DNA of 64,000 bases from CAZEER01 sp964586315 (GTDB taxonomy: Bacteria; Fidelibacterota; Marinisomatia; Marinisomatales; UBA1611), in NCBI GenBank assembly GCA_964586315.1, contig CAZPHE010000005.1, forward strand, positions 7,534 to 71,533. The letters run 5' to 3'. Below, one piece after another: positions 44,426 through 54,730 of this stretch. Both the position numbers and the translations under genes were made by a program. The notes beneath the pieces were generated by a model. The model saw nothing but the letters and a program-made list of their open reading frames with translations. It was not told the origin of the DNA and did not search any database. Each line of letters begins with the position of its first letter. Position 1 is the first letter of the stretch.

Positions 44426-46435
44426 ATGAAGTCCCGCATTGTCTTAATATTGGTATGTTTGATAATGTTAAATGGAAAAGAATATACGCCTGATTGGGAA
44501 TCTCTAAATTCTCGTCCTACTCCTGAGTGGTTTAAGGATGCTAAGTTTGGAATCTTTATCCACTGGGGTCTATACTCTGTTCCTGCATGGGGTCCTAAGG
44601 GGAGTTATGCAGAATGGTATCTGAGTGGTTTAATCAACAAAGACGAAGCGAGGCTCAAATACCATGCGGAAAACTACGGAAAAGATTTTCCCTATCGTAA
44701 TTTTATTGATCTTTTTACACCTGTAAATTTTAATCCAGATGAGTGGGCGCAACTGTTTAAGGATGCTGGAGCCAGGTATGTTGTTCTTACGTCCAAACAT
44801 CATGATGGATTTTGTCTCTGGCCTAGTACCGAAAGCAAGGGCTATAATTCACTAGATGGTGCCGCAAAGAGAGACCTTTTGGGTGATTTAAATCAGGCAG
44901 TAAAAAAGAAAGGCATAAAATCAGGTTTTTATTACTCTCTTTATGAATGGCAACACCCCGACTATCCTGATAATGTTGAAAAATATGTGAATGAATATAT
45001 GTTACCCCAGTTTAAGGATGCTGTCCAGCGCTATAGACCGGATATTATTTTTTCAGATGGTGAATGGGACAGGGACAGTCAACAGTGGCAGAGTGAAAAA
45101 TTTCTAGCATGGCTATACAATGATTCTAATGCACCGCAAGATGTTGTAGTGAATGATCGTTGGGGAGGCGAAACCCGGTTTAAGCATGGGGGATATTTTT
45201 CTACAGAGTATGACCCAAATTCAGGTGCCCTTGATGAACAGTTTATTATCCGTGGGTGGGAAGAGTGCAGGGGGATGGGTAAATCCTTTGGCTATAATCA
45301 AAATGAGAGTCTTGAAGATTATAATACATCAGAAGAGTTGATTAAACTTCTTGTGGATATTGTGACCCGAGGGGGAAACCTCCTTTTAAATATAGGACCA
45401 AAGGCTGATGGTACGATTCCAAAAGTTATGGTAGATCGATTGTTAGATATTGGATCCTGGCTGGAACACAATGGGGAGGCAGTCTATGGTACGATGATGA
45501 ACCGAGTTTCCCAATCAGGTGACATTAAGTTTACACTATCAAAAGACCGTAGAGAGCTATTTGCTTTTTTAGAAAAAATTCCAGATAAAGAACTAATAAT
45601 AAAAGATGTGAACGCCACTGCTGATAAAAAGATTTCATTTTTAGGAACGAGTATTGATTTACGCTGGCAAAATAAAAATGAAGATTTGGTTATTGATATC
45701 CCGAAAACTTTGAACAAGACACTTGGTTCTCCACCTGTGTTTGTTTTAAAGATTCCAGTACTGCCATATTTAGATGATCCAGATGTAGATATTATTATCG
45801 AAAATGACTTAGCAGAGATCACAGTCAGGTCTGATGATTCACATATTGGATACCTATATGAATTTGGGGATAAGATAAACAATCAAAAATTATCAATGGA
45901 GTATCGTGGACCTTTCACAATTGAGAAAGCTTCAATGCTCAATATAAAGGCAGTTGCAGATGGGTACCAGTCCAGCCAGGTTATTTCACTCCCGGTCAAT
46001 ATTTTGACTAAAAACAATGGAATGATTCAAAAGACTTTTCAGGGCCAATGGGAGAACTGTAACCAGATGCTTGAAGGGAAACTCAGAAACGAGAAAATAG
46101 TGTATAACTTTAAACTTGATCCGATAATGAAAAATGATTTTGGACATTCTTTTATCGGTTATATCAAGATAGATGAAGAAGGTACCTATAACTTTAGAAC
46201 TGTATCAGATGATGGATCTAGATTATTAATCAATGGGGTAATAGTTGTTGATAATGATGGTCTACATAGTAGAAAAACAGTGTCCGATGAGATTCCTCTA
46301 AAAACAGGGAAACATGAATTTGAAGTTCAATATTTTGAGAGAGGAGGACAGGAATCTTTGGATGTATTATGGAAAGGCCCAGGCTTTGACTGGAGAAAAA
46401 TTCCTGCATTTAAATTATTTTATACTCTTAATTAA
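44426..46435 (+). CDS. Alpha-L-fucosidase, GH29, with C-terminal PA14-like domain
   Basis: 669 residues with signal peptide (RIVLILVCLIMLNG). The GH29 domain (about 20-360) shows WFKDAKFGIFIHWGLYSVPA, YVVLTSKHHDGFCLWPS and IIFSDGEWD with D211 as the expected nucleophile. A beta-rich region follows. The final 130 residues (YIKIDEEGTYNFRTVSDDGS, LLINGVIVVDNDG, HEFEVQYFERGGQESLDVLW) are a PA14-type carbohydrate-binding module. It should remove terminal fucose outside the cytoplasm. First gene of the right-hand glycan locus; the next gene starts 21 bases on. Confidence 0.95.
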   Translation: MKSRIVLILVCLIMLNGKEYTPDWESLNSRPTPEWFKDAKFGIFIHWGLYSVPAWGPKGSYAEWYLSGLINKDEARLKYHAENYGKDFPYRNFIDLFTPVNFNPDEWAQLFKDAGARYVVLTSKHHDGFCLWPSTESKGYNSLDGAAKRDLLGDLNQAVKKKGIKSGFYYSLYEWQHPDYPDNVEKYVNEYMLPQFKDAVQRYRPDIIFSDGEWDRDSQQWQSEKFLAWLYNDSNAPQDVVVNDRWGGETRFKHGGYFSTEYDPNSGALDEQFIIRGWEECRGMGKSFGYNQNESLEDYNTSEELIKLLVDIVTRGGNLLLNIGPKADGTIPKVMVDRLLDIGSWLEHNGEAVYGTMMNRVSQSGDIKFTLSKDRRELFAFLEKIPDKELIIKDVNATADKKISFLGTSIDLRWQNKNEDLVIDIPKTLNKTLGSPPVFVLKIPVLPYLDDPDVDIIIENDLAEITVRSDDSHIGYLYEFGDKINNQKLSMEYRGPFTIEKASMLNIKAVADGYQSSQVISLPVNILTKNNGMIQKTFQGQWENCNQMLEGKLRNEKIVYNFKLDPIMKNDFGHSFIGYIKIDEEGTYNFRTVSDDGSRLLINGVIVVDNDGLHSRKTVSDEIPLKTGKHEFEVQYFERGGQESLDVLWKGPGFDWRKIPAFKLFYTLN

Positions 46436-46456
46436 TACTATAGTGAGGAGCATAGC

Positions 46457-47815
46457 GTGTCTAAAAAAATGAACCGTAGAACATTTATTAAAACCACTGC
46501 CGCAGCTAGTGGAGCCGCTGCAATTCTTCCAAAAACTCTTTTATCAACATCAATAAAGAAGAGAGTCAGAGTTGGGTTTATCGGCACAGGCATGAGAGGG
46601 CAGTGGATGCTCTGGCTGGCTGCTAAATATCCAGATGTGGAAATCCCTGCCATTTGTGATATTGATGATGGGATGGTTAGTGCTGCATTAAAAATTATGA
46701 AAGATAATGGGAAGCCAGAGCCAAGGGTCTATAAAAAACATGATGAAGATTTTCTAAATATGCTAGAGCATGAACACTTGGATGGGGTATATATCGCAAC
46801 CCCATGGGAGTGGCACCATCCCATGGCTGTCGCAGCTATGAAATCTGGCAAGCATGTTGGGACAGAAGTTCCTGCGGCTCTCACTGTCAATCAATGTTGG
46901 GATCTGGTGAATGTGTCTGAACAGACTGAAAAATTATGCATGATTATGGAAAATGTTTGTTATCGGCGTGATGTTATGGCAATATTGAATATGGTTCGTC
47001 AAAATTTATTTGGCGAATTACTGCACTGTCAGGGTGGCTACCAGCATGACCTGAGGCATGTAAAATTTAATGATGGTGTTAATCCCTATGGTGGTGGAGT
47101 GGAGTTTGGTAAGAAAGGTTATTCTGAAGCAAAGTGGAGAACACAGCATTCCGTAGATCGAAATGGAGACCTTTATCCGACTCATGGACTGGGGCCTGTG
47201 AGTCCTATGCTCAATATTAACAGAGGTAATCGTATGCTACACCTTACGTCTACTGCAACACAGACACGAGGGCTACATAATTATATTGTAGAAAAAGGTG
47301 GGATAAATCATCCTAATGCAGCAGTTGATTTTAAATGCGGTGATATTGTAACCACTGTGATCAAATGTGAACAAGGTCAAACAATAATGCTCAGTCATGA
47401 TACTAATAATCCCCGTCCATATTCTCTAAATTTTAGGGTGCAAGGAACTCAGGGAATTTGGCAGAAAGATGCCAAATCAATATATATTCAGGGAACAAGT
47501 AAAGAAGAACATAGGTGGGACAATGAAGAAGAATATCTTTCCAAATATGACCATCCAATCTGGAAACGTTTTGAAAATCAGGCATCAGGGTCAGGTCATG
47601 GAGGAATGGATTTTTTTATTCTAAGGGCATTTATTGAATCATTGAAAGGTGCTGAACCTGTTATTGATGTCTATGATTCTGTAAGTATGAGTGTCGTTTC
47701 TGCTCTTAGTGAAAAATCAATTCGCTTAGGAAGCGCCGCCGTAAAAATTCCAGATTTTACTCGTGGAAAATGGAAAACAAGTAAACCAATTTTTGGTTTG
47801 GATGACTACATTTAA
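46457..47815 (+). CDS. GH109-like NAD-dependent glycosidase (Gfo/Idh/MocA fold) with Tat signal
   Basis: 452 residues. GTG 46457 is supported by GAGGAG 7 bases upstream. The Tat signal is NRRTFIKTTAAASGAAA. The Rossmann motif VGFIGTGMRG leads a Gfo/Idh/MocA protein. It carries the features of GH109 alpha-N-acetylgalactosaminidases: ATPWEWHHPMAVAAMKSGKH, ENVCYRRDVMAILNMVR, QGGYQHDLR, SEAKWRTQHS, GDLYPTHGLGPV, HDTNNPRPYSLNFRVQGTQG. GH109 enzymes cleave via a redox cycle using bound NAD+. It probably removes GalNAc or a related sugar in the periplasm after folding with cofactor in the cytoplasm. The exact substrate is not certain, as GH109 activities vary. Confidence 0.88.
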   Translation: MSKKMNRRTFIKTTAAASGAAAILPKTLLSTSIKKRVRVGFIGTGMRGQWMLWLAAKYPDVEIPAICDIDDGMVSAALKIMKDNGKPEPRVYKKHDEDFLNMLEHEHLDGVYIATPWEWHHPMAVAAMKSGKHVGTEVPAALTVNQCWDLVNVSEQTEKLCMIMENVCYRRDVMAILNMVRQNLFGELLHCQGGYQHDLRHVKFNDGVNPYGGGVEFGKKGYSEAKWRTQHSVDRNGDLYPTHGLGPVSPMLNINRGNRMLHLTSTATQTRGLHNYIVEKGGINHPNAAVDFKCGDIVTTVIKCEQGQTIMLSHDTNNPRPYSLNFRVQGTQGIWQKDAKSIYIQGTSKEEHRWDNEEEYLSKYDHPIWKRFENQASGSGHGGMDFFILRAFIESLKGAEPVIDVYDSVSMSVVSALSEKSIRLGSAAVKIPDFTRGKWKTSKPIFGLDDYI

Positions 47816-49549
47816 ATGACTTTATCAATTCTAGATTGGACTATAGTAGGTGCCTTTTTTGTTGTCTCACTTGGCGTGGGTGTCTGGGCCTCTAAAAAGG
47901 CTGGAGAAGATACAAAATCATTTTTCCTTGCTGGACGTAATATGCCTTGGTGGCTACTTGGAATCAGTATGGTGGCGACTACTTTTTCAACCGATACACC
48001 GAATCTGGTTACTGATCTCGTTAGGCAGAACGGTGTCTCTGGCAATTGGGGCTGGTGGGCGTTTCTCATTACCGGAATGCTTACGGTATTTATATATGCA
48101 AAACTCTGGCACAGATCTGGTGTTCTTACAGATATAGAATTTTATGAACTGAGGTATAGTGGGAAAGCCGCTGCATTTTTGCGTGGATTTCGTGCTTTAT
48201 ATCTTGGACTTGTTTTTAATGTCTTGGTAATGGGATCTGTTAGTCTTGCAGCCGTAAAATTTGGTGAAATTGTATTAGGATTGCCTGGTTGGTTTACTCT
48301 AAGTATTGCCTGCTCTATTACGTTAATTTATTCTGTTTTGGGTGGATTAAAGGCTGTGATTATTACAGATTTTATACAATTTACTTTAGCTATGATTGGT
48401 TCTATTTGGGCTATGCTTTATTGCCTTGGTTTACCTGAGATTGGTGGGCTCTCGAACCTTATCTCACATGAGAATGTTATTGGAAAATTATCCTTAATCC
48501 CTGATCTTTCAAACCCAGATGTTTGGGTACCGGTGTTACTGGTTCCTCTTGCGGTCCAGTGGTGGGCAAGTTATTACCCTGGTGCAGAACCAGGTGGAGG
48601 TGGCTACATAGCCCAGAGGATGTTTTCTGCTAAGGATGAATCAAATGCTGTAGGAGCTACCTTTTTATTTAATATTGCTCACTATGCTCTGCGTCCCTGG
48701 CCTTGGATATTAATTGCACTCTCTTCTTTAATAATTTTTCCTGAAATATCAGATATAAGAGAGGCCTTCCCAAATCTTCCACAAGATAAGTTAGGACATG
48801 ATGTTGCTTACCCTGCGATGTTGACCCTATTACCATCTGGTTTATTAGGTTTGGTTTCAGCATCTTTAATTGCAGCCTTTATGAGTACAATGTCTACACA
48901 GCTTAATCTTGGTGCTAGCTATCTTGTGAATGACTTTTATCATCGCTTTATGAATCCATCTGCTACAGAAAAGCAGCTGGTTAAAGCAGGCAGGCTGTTT
49001 ACTTTTTTATCAATAATTCTTGGAGGAGGATTAGGATTACAATTGACAAATGCTGGGCAGGCATTTAATCTACTTTTGATGATTGGTGCTGGGACTGGAC
49101 TCATCTATATCTTACGTTGGTTTTGGTGGCGGATTAATGCGTATACTGAGATTGTTGCCATGATAAGCTCTCTAGTCATTGCAGGTTATTTAAATTTTGG
49201 AGACTTGGTTATTACAGATTGGTTAAAAATTGTGATTGGATCAGTAATCACAACCATTGTATGGCTAGTGGCCACATTTATTACTCCTCCAGATGATGAT
49301 GAGACATTACGGGCATTTGTATTAAAAGTTAATCCAGGTGGCCCTGGCTGGGAAAAATATTCAAATAATGTTTCTTCACAACCTTGGTCTGTGCCCAAAG
49401 GTATTTTATCTATGGTTCTAGGATGTGTTTCTGTCTATGGATTATTACTTGGGGTTGGTCAATTGATCTACGGTCATTTAGAGTTAGGTCTATTTATTTC
49501 TAGCATTGGTTTAGCCGCCTTCTTTGGATTGTTTAAAATTTGGAAATAA
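47816..49549 (+). CDS. Sodium:solute symporter (SSS family)
   Basis: 577 residues and about 14 membrane segments. Start DWTIVGAFFVVSLGVGVWAS, then KSFFLAGRNMPWWLLGISMV and TTFSTDTPNL, typical of SSS sugar or sialate-type transporters. YSVLGGLKAVIITDFIQF and LIAAFMSTMSTQLNLGASYL match the conserved core. ATG follows the GH109 stop directly. The sugar kinase gene overlaps its end by 10 bases, so it probably imports the monosaccharide that the kinase uses. It is distinct from the symporter at the left edge. Substrate (fucose, galactose or an amino sugar) is inference. Confidence 0.92.
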   Translation: MTLSILDWTIVGAFFVVSLGVGVWASKKAGEDTKSFFLAGRNMPWWLLGISMVATTFSTDTPNLVTDLVRQNGVSGNWGWWAFLITGMLTVFIYAKLWHRSGVLTDIEFYELRYSGKAAAFLRGFRALYLGLVFNVLVMGSVSLAAVKFGEIVLGLPGWFTLSIACSITLIYSVLGGLKAVIITDFIQFTLAMIGSIWAMLYCLGLPEIGGLSNLISHENVIGKLSLIPDLSNPDVWVPVLLVPLAVQWWASYYPGAEPGGGGYIAQRMFSAKDESNAVGATFLFNIAHYALRPWPWILIALSSLIIFPEISDIREAFPNLPQDKLGHDVAYPAMLTLLPSGLLGLVSASLIAAFMSTMSTQLNLGASYLVNDFYHRFMNPSATEKQLVKAGRLFTFLSIILGGGLGLQLTNAGQAFNLLLMIGAGTGLIYILRWFWWRINAYTEIVAMISSLVIAGYLNFGDLVITDWLKIVIGSVITTIVWLVATFITPPDDDETLRAFVLKVNPGGPGWEKYSNNVSSQPWSVPKGILSMVLGCVSVYGLLLGVGQLIYGHLELGLFISSIGLAAFFGLFKIWK

Positions 49550-50592
49550 GTACCCCAGGACGAATCTGTCTATTTGGTGAACACCAGGATTATCTTGGTC
49601 TTCCTGTTATAGCTATGGCAATCTCTTTGAGGGCGAAGATCAGTGGACATCAAAGATCAGACAGAAAGGTTATTATTCATAAACCGGATCTAATGGAAAC
49701 TGAAATGTTTTCCTTGGATGATTTAGATTATAAAAGAGCTAGAGATTATTTTAAAAGTGGAATCAAGATATGTAAGAATGAAGGTCTAGTTTTTAACAAT
49801 GGCTTTGAGTGTAAAATAACCAGCTCTATCCCTTTTCAAGCAGGTACAAGCAGCTCTTCAGCCATTGTAGTAAGCTGGATTCATTTTTTATCATATATGG
49901 CAGAAAATAAAAAAAAATGGTCGAGAAGAAAACTGGGGGAACTAGCATTTAAAGCAGAAGTGATGGAATTTGATGAACCAGGAGGTATGATGGACCAATA
50001 TTCTACGGCAATCGGGGATCTGGTTTATATTGAATCAGAGCCGGATATTTTTGTAAAACAATTAAACCCAAAGCTAGGGAGTTTTGTTTTAGGAGACTCT
50101 GGAGAACCAAAAGATACGCTAGCAATTCTTAAACGTTGCAGAGATTTAAGGCAAGAAATTATTCAACGGATCAAATTAAGAGATAGGAACTTTGATCTCC
50201 ATTCGTGTGATGGAGACATTGACTCATCAATAATAAATAATGAAGAAAAAAGTTTATTTTTTGGTACTATAGAAAATAGGGATATTCTTAAAAAAGCTAA
50301 ATCAGAGTTAGAAAAGAGTAGTCCAGATCATGAGCGATTCGGGGCTTTATTAAATGATCAGCATTGTATTCTGAGGGATCGATTAAATGTGAGTACTGAA
50401 AAAATTGAAGCAATGCTTTCTGCGGCAATATCCGCAGGAGCACTTGGAGGAAAAATTAATGGCTCAGGTGGTGGCGGTTGTATGTTTGCATATGCTCCAG
50501 AAAACCCAAGTTCTGTGATACATGCTATAGAATCTGCGGGTGGAAAGGCTTATATAGTACATGCTGATACGGGGTCAAAAGTTTTAACTTAA
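49540..50592 (+). CDS. GHMP-family sugar kinase, galactokinase-like
   Basis: 350 residues, TTG start overlapping the symporter by 10 bases. Three GHMP motifs: STPGRICLFGEHQDYLGLPV (sugar-binding GEH.DY), the phosphate-binding IPFQAGTSSSSAIVVS loop, and GGKINGSGGGGCMFAY. Also DEPGGMMDQYSTAIG, where Asp is the likely base (galactokinase GxMDQ). It should phosphorylate a monosaccharide at C1. The nucleotidyltransferase next to it would then make an NDP-sugar, so the pair looks like a salvage route such as galactose- or fucose-1-phosphate to NDP-sugar. Which sugar cannot be told from the sequence. Confidence 0.85.
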   Translation: MEISTPGRICLFGEHQDYLGLPVIAMAISLRAKISGHQRSDRKVIIHKPDLMETEMFSLDDLDYKRARDYFKSGIKICKNEGLVFNNGFECKITSSIPFQAGTSSSSAIVVSWIHFLSYMAENKKKWSRRKLGELAFKAEVMEFDEPGGMMDQYSTAIGDLVYIESEPDIFVKQLNPKLGSFVLGDSGEPKDTLAILKRCRDLRQEIIQRIKLRDRNFDLHSCDGDIDSSIINNEEKSLFFGTIENRDILKKAKSELEKSSPDHERFGALLNDQHCILRDRLNVSTEKIEAMLSAAISAGALGGKINGSGGGGCMFAYAPENPSSVIHAIESAGGKAYIVHADTGSKVLT

Positions 50593-50616
50593 TTAATACA
50601 ATAAGGAACAAAGAAA

Positions 50617-51498
50617 ATGAATGATATTACTCTTTTGGTTATGGCTGCAGGCATGGGCTCCAGATATGGTGGACTAAAACAATTGGATTCAGTAGGACCC
50701 AATGGAGAAACGATTATTGATTATTCAGTATATGATAGTATCCAGGCAGGCTTTAATAAGGTAATATTTATTATTCGCAAAGACTTTGAACAAGAATTCA
50801 AATCGCAGATATCCAATAAATATATTGGGGAAATTAAGACTGAATTTGCATTTCAGGATATTCATGATCTTCCAAATGAATTTAAGTGTCCTGAAGATCG
50901 TGAAAAACCGTGGGGCACCGGTCACGCTATTTTGACTTGCAGGAATATGATCAAAGAACCATTTGTTGCAATTAATGGTGATGATTTTTATGGTCTGGAA
51001 TCTTTTAAGGTCATAGCAGATTATTATAAAAACGGGGGTAATACATTTTCTATGGTTGCTTTTCAGTTAGATAAAACATTATCTGAGTTTGGCGGGGTTT
51101 CCCGTGGATTATGTCAAGTGAAGGATGGTTTTCTGGATACAGTAGTCGAAACAGAAAATCTTAAAAATACAGAAAATGGAATATCATCGGATGGAGATAT
51201 TGGTTTAAAAGGTGATGAACCTGTCTCTATGAATGTTTGGGGATTTACACCTGATCTTTTTCATTATTTAAAAACAATGTTTCTGGATTTTCTACAAGAG
51301 CATGGTGAAGAAATGGAAAGTGAATATTTAATCCCAACAGTGGTCAATGATCTTGTGGGATCTGGCGAGAAAAAAGTACATGTTTTAAATAGTAGCGAAA
51401 AATGGTTTGGTGTAACCTATAAGGAAGACAAACCGATTGTAATGCAAAAAATACAAGAGTTAATTCAAAAAGGGAATTATCCTAAAAATCTCTTTTGA
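50617..51498 (+). CDS. Sugar-1-phosphate nucleotidyltransferase
   Basis: 293 residues. The N-terminal signature VMAAGMGSRYGGLKQLD is the GT-A nucleotidyltransferase loop, and FVAINGDDFYG supplies the metal-binding Asp. DREKPWGTGHAILTCRN is the nucleotide-sugar region. It follows the GHMP kinase by 24 bases. It should convert the sugar-1-phosphate made by that kinase to an NDP-sugar. Alternatively it could serve the GT2 glycosyltransferase further down. Nucleotide and sugar specificity cannot be assigned. Confidence 0.85.
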   Translation: MNDITLLVMAAGMGSRYGGLKQLDSVGPNGETIIDYSVYDSIQAGFNKVIFIIRKDFEQEFKSQISNKYIGEIKTEFAFQDIHDLPNEFKCPEDREKPWGTGHAILTCRNMIKEPFVAINGDDFYGLESFKVIADYYKNGGNTFSMVAFQLDKTLSEFGGVSRGLCQVKDGFLDTVVETENLKNTENGISSDGDIGLKGDEPVSMNVWGFTPDLFHYLKTMFLDFLQEHGEEMESEYLIPTVVNDLVGSGEKKVHVLNSSEKWFGVTYKEDKPIVMQKIQELIQKGNYPKNLF

Positions 51499-51505
51499 GT
51501 ATCTA

Positions 51506-54500
51506 ATGAAATTATTTTTTAATATAATCATAAAGTTTCATCTATCAATTTTTATGATCCTATTAGCTAAAACACCCCATGCAATTGAAGATCAAACTAT
51601 TGTTGAGGTAAATAAATTACCTCCAAGAGCCACCTTTTTTAATTTTGAATCTAAGAGACTTGCTAAAATTAATGACCCTTCACGATCAGATTATTATCAA
51701 TCTTTAAATGGAGAGTGGAAATTCAATTGGGTTAGAGATCCTGCAGATCGTCCAATTGAGTTTTTTCTACCTGATTTTGATGATTCTGGTTGGGATAATT
51801 TTAAGGTGCCTGCAAATTGGGAGATTAATGGGTATGGTGTTCCTATTTATTTAAACCACCCCTACGAATTTTCCTATAATCCTGAGCCACCATATATACC
51901 AAATGGTTATAATCCTGTTGGATCATACCGAAAGGAATTTATCATTCCTTTATCTTGGGAAAATCATCGAATCATAATTTATTTTGGTGCTGTTAAATCT
52001 GCATTTTTTATTTGGATAAATGGACAAAAAGTGGGGTACAGTCAAGGGAGTAAGTTACCAGCCGAGTTTGATATCACCAAATATGTCAAATCCGGTGTGA
52101 ATCTGGTAGCATTAGAAGTATACCGATGGTCTGATGGCACCTATCTGGAGTGTCAGGATTTTTGGAGAATTAGTGGTATTGAAAGAGAAGTATTTATTGC
52201 AGCTGAGCCAAAAATCAGGATTGCTGATTTTTGGGCAAAAACACCCCTGGATGAAGATTTAAGGCATGGTGAATTAGAACTTCAAATAGATATTGAAAAT
52301 GACTACGAAATGGATGAACGTATCTCCATACGTACTGAAATGTATGGACCCGATAATCGTCGTGTCTATAATAAAATAGATAAGGTCACTGTCCCAGCTA
52401 AATCTATATTAACTCATGAGTTGAACAAATCAGTCCCTAATGTTGACTCTTGGACAGCTGAAACTCCAAACCTATATACACTTTATATAACAATAAAAAA
52501 AGGATCTGAAGTAATCGTTTCAATTTCAGATCAGATCGGTTTTAGAACCATTGAAGTGAAAAATGGGCAATTTTTAGTTAATGGAAAACCTATACTGATT
52601 AAAGGTGTCAATCGACATGAACATGATCCAAAAACAGGTCATGTAGTTAGTAAAGAAATGATGGAAAAAGATATCCAATTAATGAAAGAGTTCAATATTA
52701 ATACTGTCCGAACTAGTCATTATCCATCGGATCCGTATTGGTATGATCTATGTGATAAATATGGACTATATGTTATTGATGAAGCCAATATCGAAAGTCA
52801 TGGTATGGGCTATCACCCTGATCGGACATTGGGTAATAAATCAGACTGGTATGTTGCTCATTTTAATAGAATTTATAGGATGCTTGAGAGGGATAAAAAT
52901 CACCCATCTATTATTATGTGGTCAATGGGAAATGAAGGTGGTGATGGAGTCAACTTTGTAGCTTGTTCCAATTGGATTCGTACCAGAGATCCTTCAAGAC
53001 CAATTCATTATGAACGGGCAGGTGATAATAACCATGTCGATATTTTTTCACCAATGTATACTGGAGTAGAGTGGTTGAAAGAGTGGGTTAAAAAAGAGCA
53101 TGAACGTCCTCTAATTATGTGCGAGTATATGCATGCTATGGGAAACAGCCTTGGTGGGATGAAAGATTATTGGGACCTAATACGAAAAGAGCGTCAGCTT
53201 CAAGGAGGTTGCATATGGGACTGGGTTGATCAGGGATTAGAAAAAATATCAGAAGATGGTCGATCCTATTTTGCATATGGAGGTGATTTTGGCCCACCGA
53301 GCACGCCTAGTGATGGCAATTTCTTAATTAATGGTTTGGTCCAGCCAAATCGCTTACCAAACCCACATTTTTTTGAGGCTAAGAAAGCATATCAAAATTT
53401 TTTAGTTAAACCGATTGGAATGAAAGATTATTTAGTAGAAATCACGAATGAACATTTTTTTATCCATTCTGATGCATTCGTAATTACATGGCACTTGAAA
53501 TCTGAAGGAAAAACCATACAAGCAGGTGAATTAAAAAAAATAAAATTACAACCACAAGAGAGTAAAGTGATTAGCATACCAGTTAAAGAATTTATAATGG
53601 AACATCTGGAGGAGTATTTTTTGGAATTTGAATTTAGGTTAAAACAAGACCAAGGTTTACTGAAAAAAGGGCATCTAGTTGCCTGGGAACAATTGGATGT
53701 GGTTAATTATAAAACCATAAAAAAAGTTGATCTATCTCAAATGCAGATAAAAAATTTGATGAATTTCCCTGATTTTCAAAATGTGATTATTAATGATAGG
53801 TTTGTAGAAATACTTGGGAAAAATTTTAAAATAATATTTTCAAAAAAACATGGTACTATGCAATCTTGGATAAATAATGATATTGAGTTGTTATTAAAAG
53901 GTCCTAAGCCAAATTTTTGGCGGATACCAACAGATAACGACTTTGGAAATAATATGCCTTCAAGAATGGCCTTATGGAAAAAAACATCAGATGCTCAAGA
54001 TATTGATGATATTATTATAACAAAAAGTACAGGGGTGGTAAATATCAGGGTATTATACAATTACAATCATATTGGTTCTAAAGGAGAGATTGAATACAAT
54101 ATTTTTGGTAATGGGCATGTATTAGTAAGTCACAGTTTTAAACCAAATAAAATTGGGCTTCCTAATCTTCCTAAGTTTGGGATATCCATGGAGATTCCAA
54201 AAGAATTTAAAAATCTAACCTGGTATGGTAGAGGACCTCATGAAAATTATTGGGATCGAAAATCCAGTGCGAAGGTTGATATTTATTCAGGAACAGTTTC
54301 TGATCAATACCATCCTTATGTTCGTCCTCAGGAAAATGGAAACAAAACAGATGTACGTTGGGCAACTTTAAAAAATGATCGAGGAAATGGTTTGATGATT
54401 AGTGGTTTGTTTTCTATTAATGCAAGTCACTATAAACCAAATGATTTTGATCATGGCTTTGATGTATTCCAAAAAGATTTTAACCGTGATATAAAAGTAA

Positions 54501-54715
54501 CTAAAAAAAATATGCATACTATAGATTTAGTGGAGAATGATCTTATTTATCTTGGTATTGATTATTTACAAATGGGCGTTGGAGGAGAAGATAGCTGGGG
54601 AGCACAACCATTAAAAAACTACCAATTGCCATCTCAAGGATATATCCATCATTTCAAAATGATTCCCCTCAAGAGGAAGGATGATCCAAAAAGTTTATAT
54701 AAAGATCATTTTTAA
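51506..54715 (+). CDS. Beta-galactosidase, GH2 (LacZ-like), with signal peptide
   Basis: 1069 residues. Signal-like N-terminus (FHLSIFMILLAKTPHA). Domains in order: sugar-binding jelly roll (about 55-230, NWEINGYGVPIYLNHPYEF), Ig-like domains, TIM barrel (about 340-640) and a C-terminal beta-galactosidase small-chain domain (about 780-1050). Catalytic acid/base is E477 (MWSMGNEGGDG) and nucleophile E540 (LIMCEYMHAMGNSLGGMKDY). WYGRGPHENYWDRK is diagnostic of LacZ-type enzymes. It should release galactose from beta-galactosides in the periplasm. Seven bases after the nucleotidyltransferase gene. Confidence 0.95.
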   Translation: MKLFFNIIIKFHLSIFMILLAKTPHAIEDQTIVEVNKLPPRATFFNFESKRLAKINDPSRSDYYQSLNGEWKFNWVRDPADRPIEFFLPDFDDSGWDNFKVPANWEINGYGVPIYLNHPYEFSYNPEPPYIPNGYNPVGSYRKEFIIPLSWENHRIIIYFGAVKSAFFIWINGQKVGYSQGSKLPAEFDITKYVKSGVNLVALEVYRWSDGTYLECQDFWRISGIEREVFIAAEPKIRIADFWAKTPLDEDLRHGELELQIDIENDYEMDERISIRTEMYGPDNRRVYNKIDKVTVPAKSILTHELNKSVPNVDSWTAETPNLYTLYITIKKGSEVIVSISDQIGFRTIEVKNGQFLVNGKPILIKGVNRHEHDPKTGHVVSKEMMEKDIQLMKEFNINTVRTSHYPSDPYWYDLCDKYGLYVIDEANIESHGMGYHPDRTLGNKSDWYVAHFNRIYRMLERDKNHPSIIMWSMGNEGGDGVNFVACSNWIRTRDPSRPIHYERAGDNNHVDIFSPMYTGVEWLKEWVKKEHERPLIMCEYMHAMGNSLGGMKDYWDLIRKERQLQGGCIWDWVDQGLEKISEDGRSYFAYGGDFGPPSTPSDGNFLINGLVQPNRLPNPHFFEAKKAYQNFLVKPIGMKDYLVEITNEHFFIHSDAFVITWHLKSEGKTIQAGELKKIKLQPQESKVISIPVKEFIMEHLEEYFLEFEFRLKQDQGLLKKGHLVAWEQLDVVNYKTIKKVDLSQMQIKNLMNFPDFQNVIINDRFVEILGKNFKIIFSKKHGTMQSWINNDIELLLKGPKPNFWRIPTDNDFGNNMPSRMALWKKTSDAQDIDDIIITKSTGVVNIRVLYNYNHIGSKGEIEYNIFGNGHVLVSHSFKPNKIGLPNLPKFGISMEIPKEFKNLTWYGRGPHENYWDRKSSAKVDIYSGTVSDQYHPYVRPQENGNKTDVRWATLKNDRGNGLMISGLFSINASHYKPNDFDHGFDVFQKDFNRDIKVTKKNMHTIDLVENDLIYLGIDYLQMGVGGEDSWGAQPLKNYQLPSQGYIHHFKMIPLKRKDDPKSLYKDHF

Positions 54716-54730
54716 AGATTAAAGTTTTGA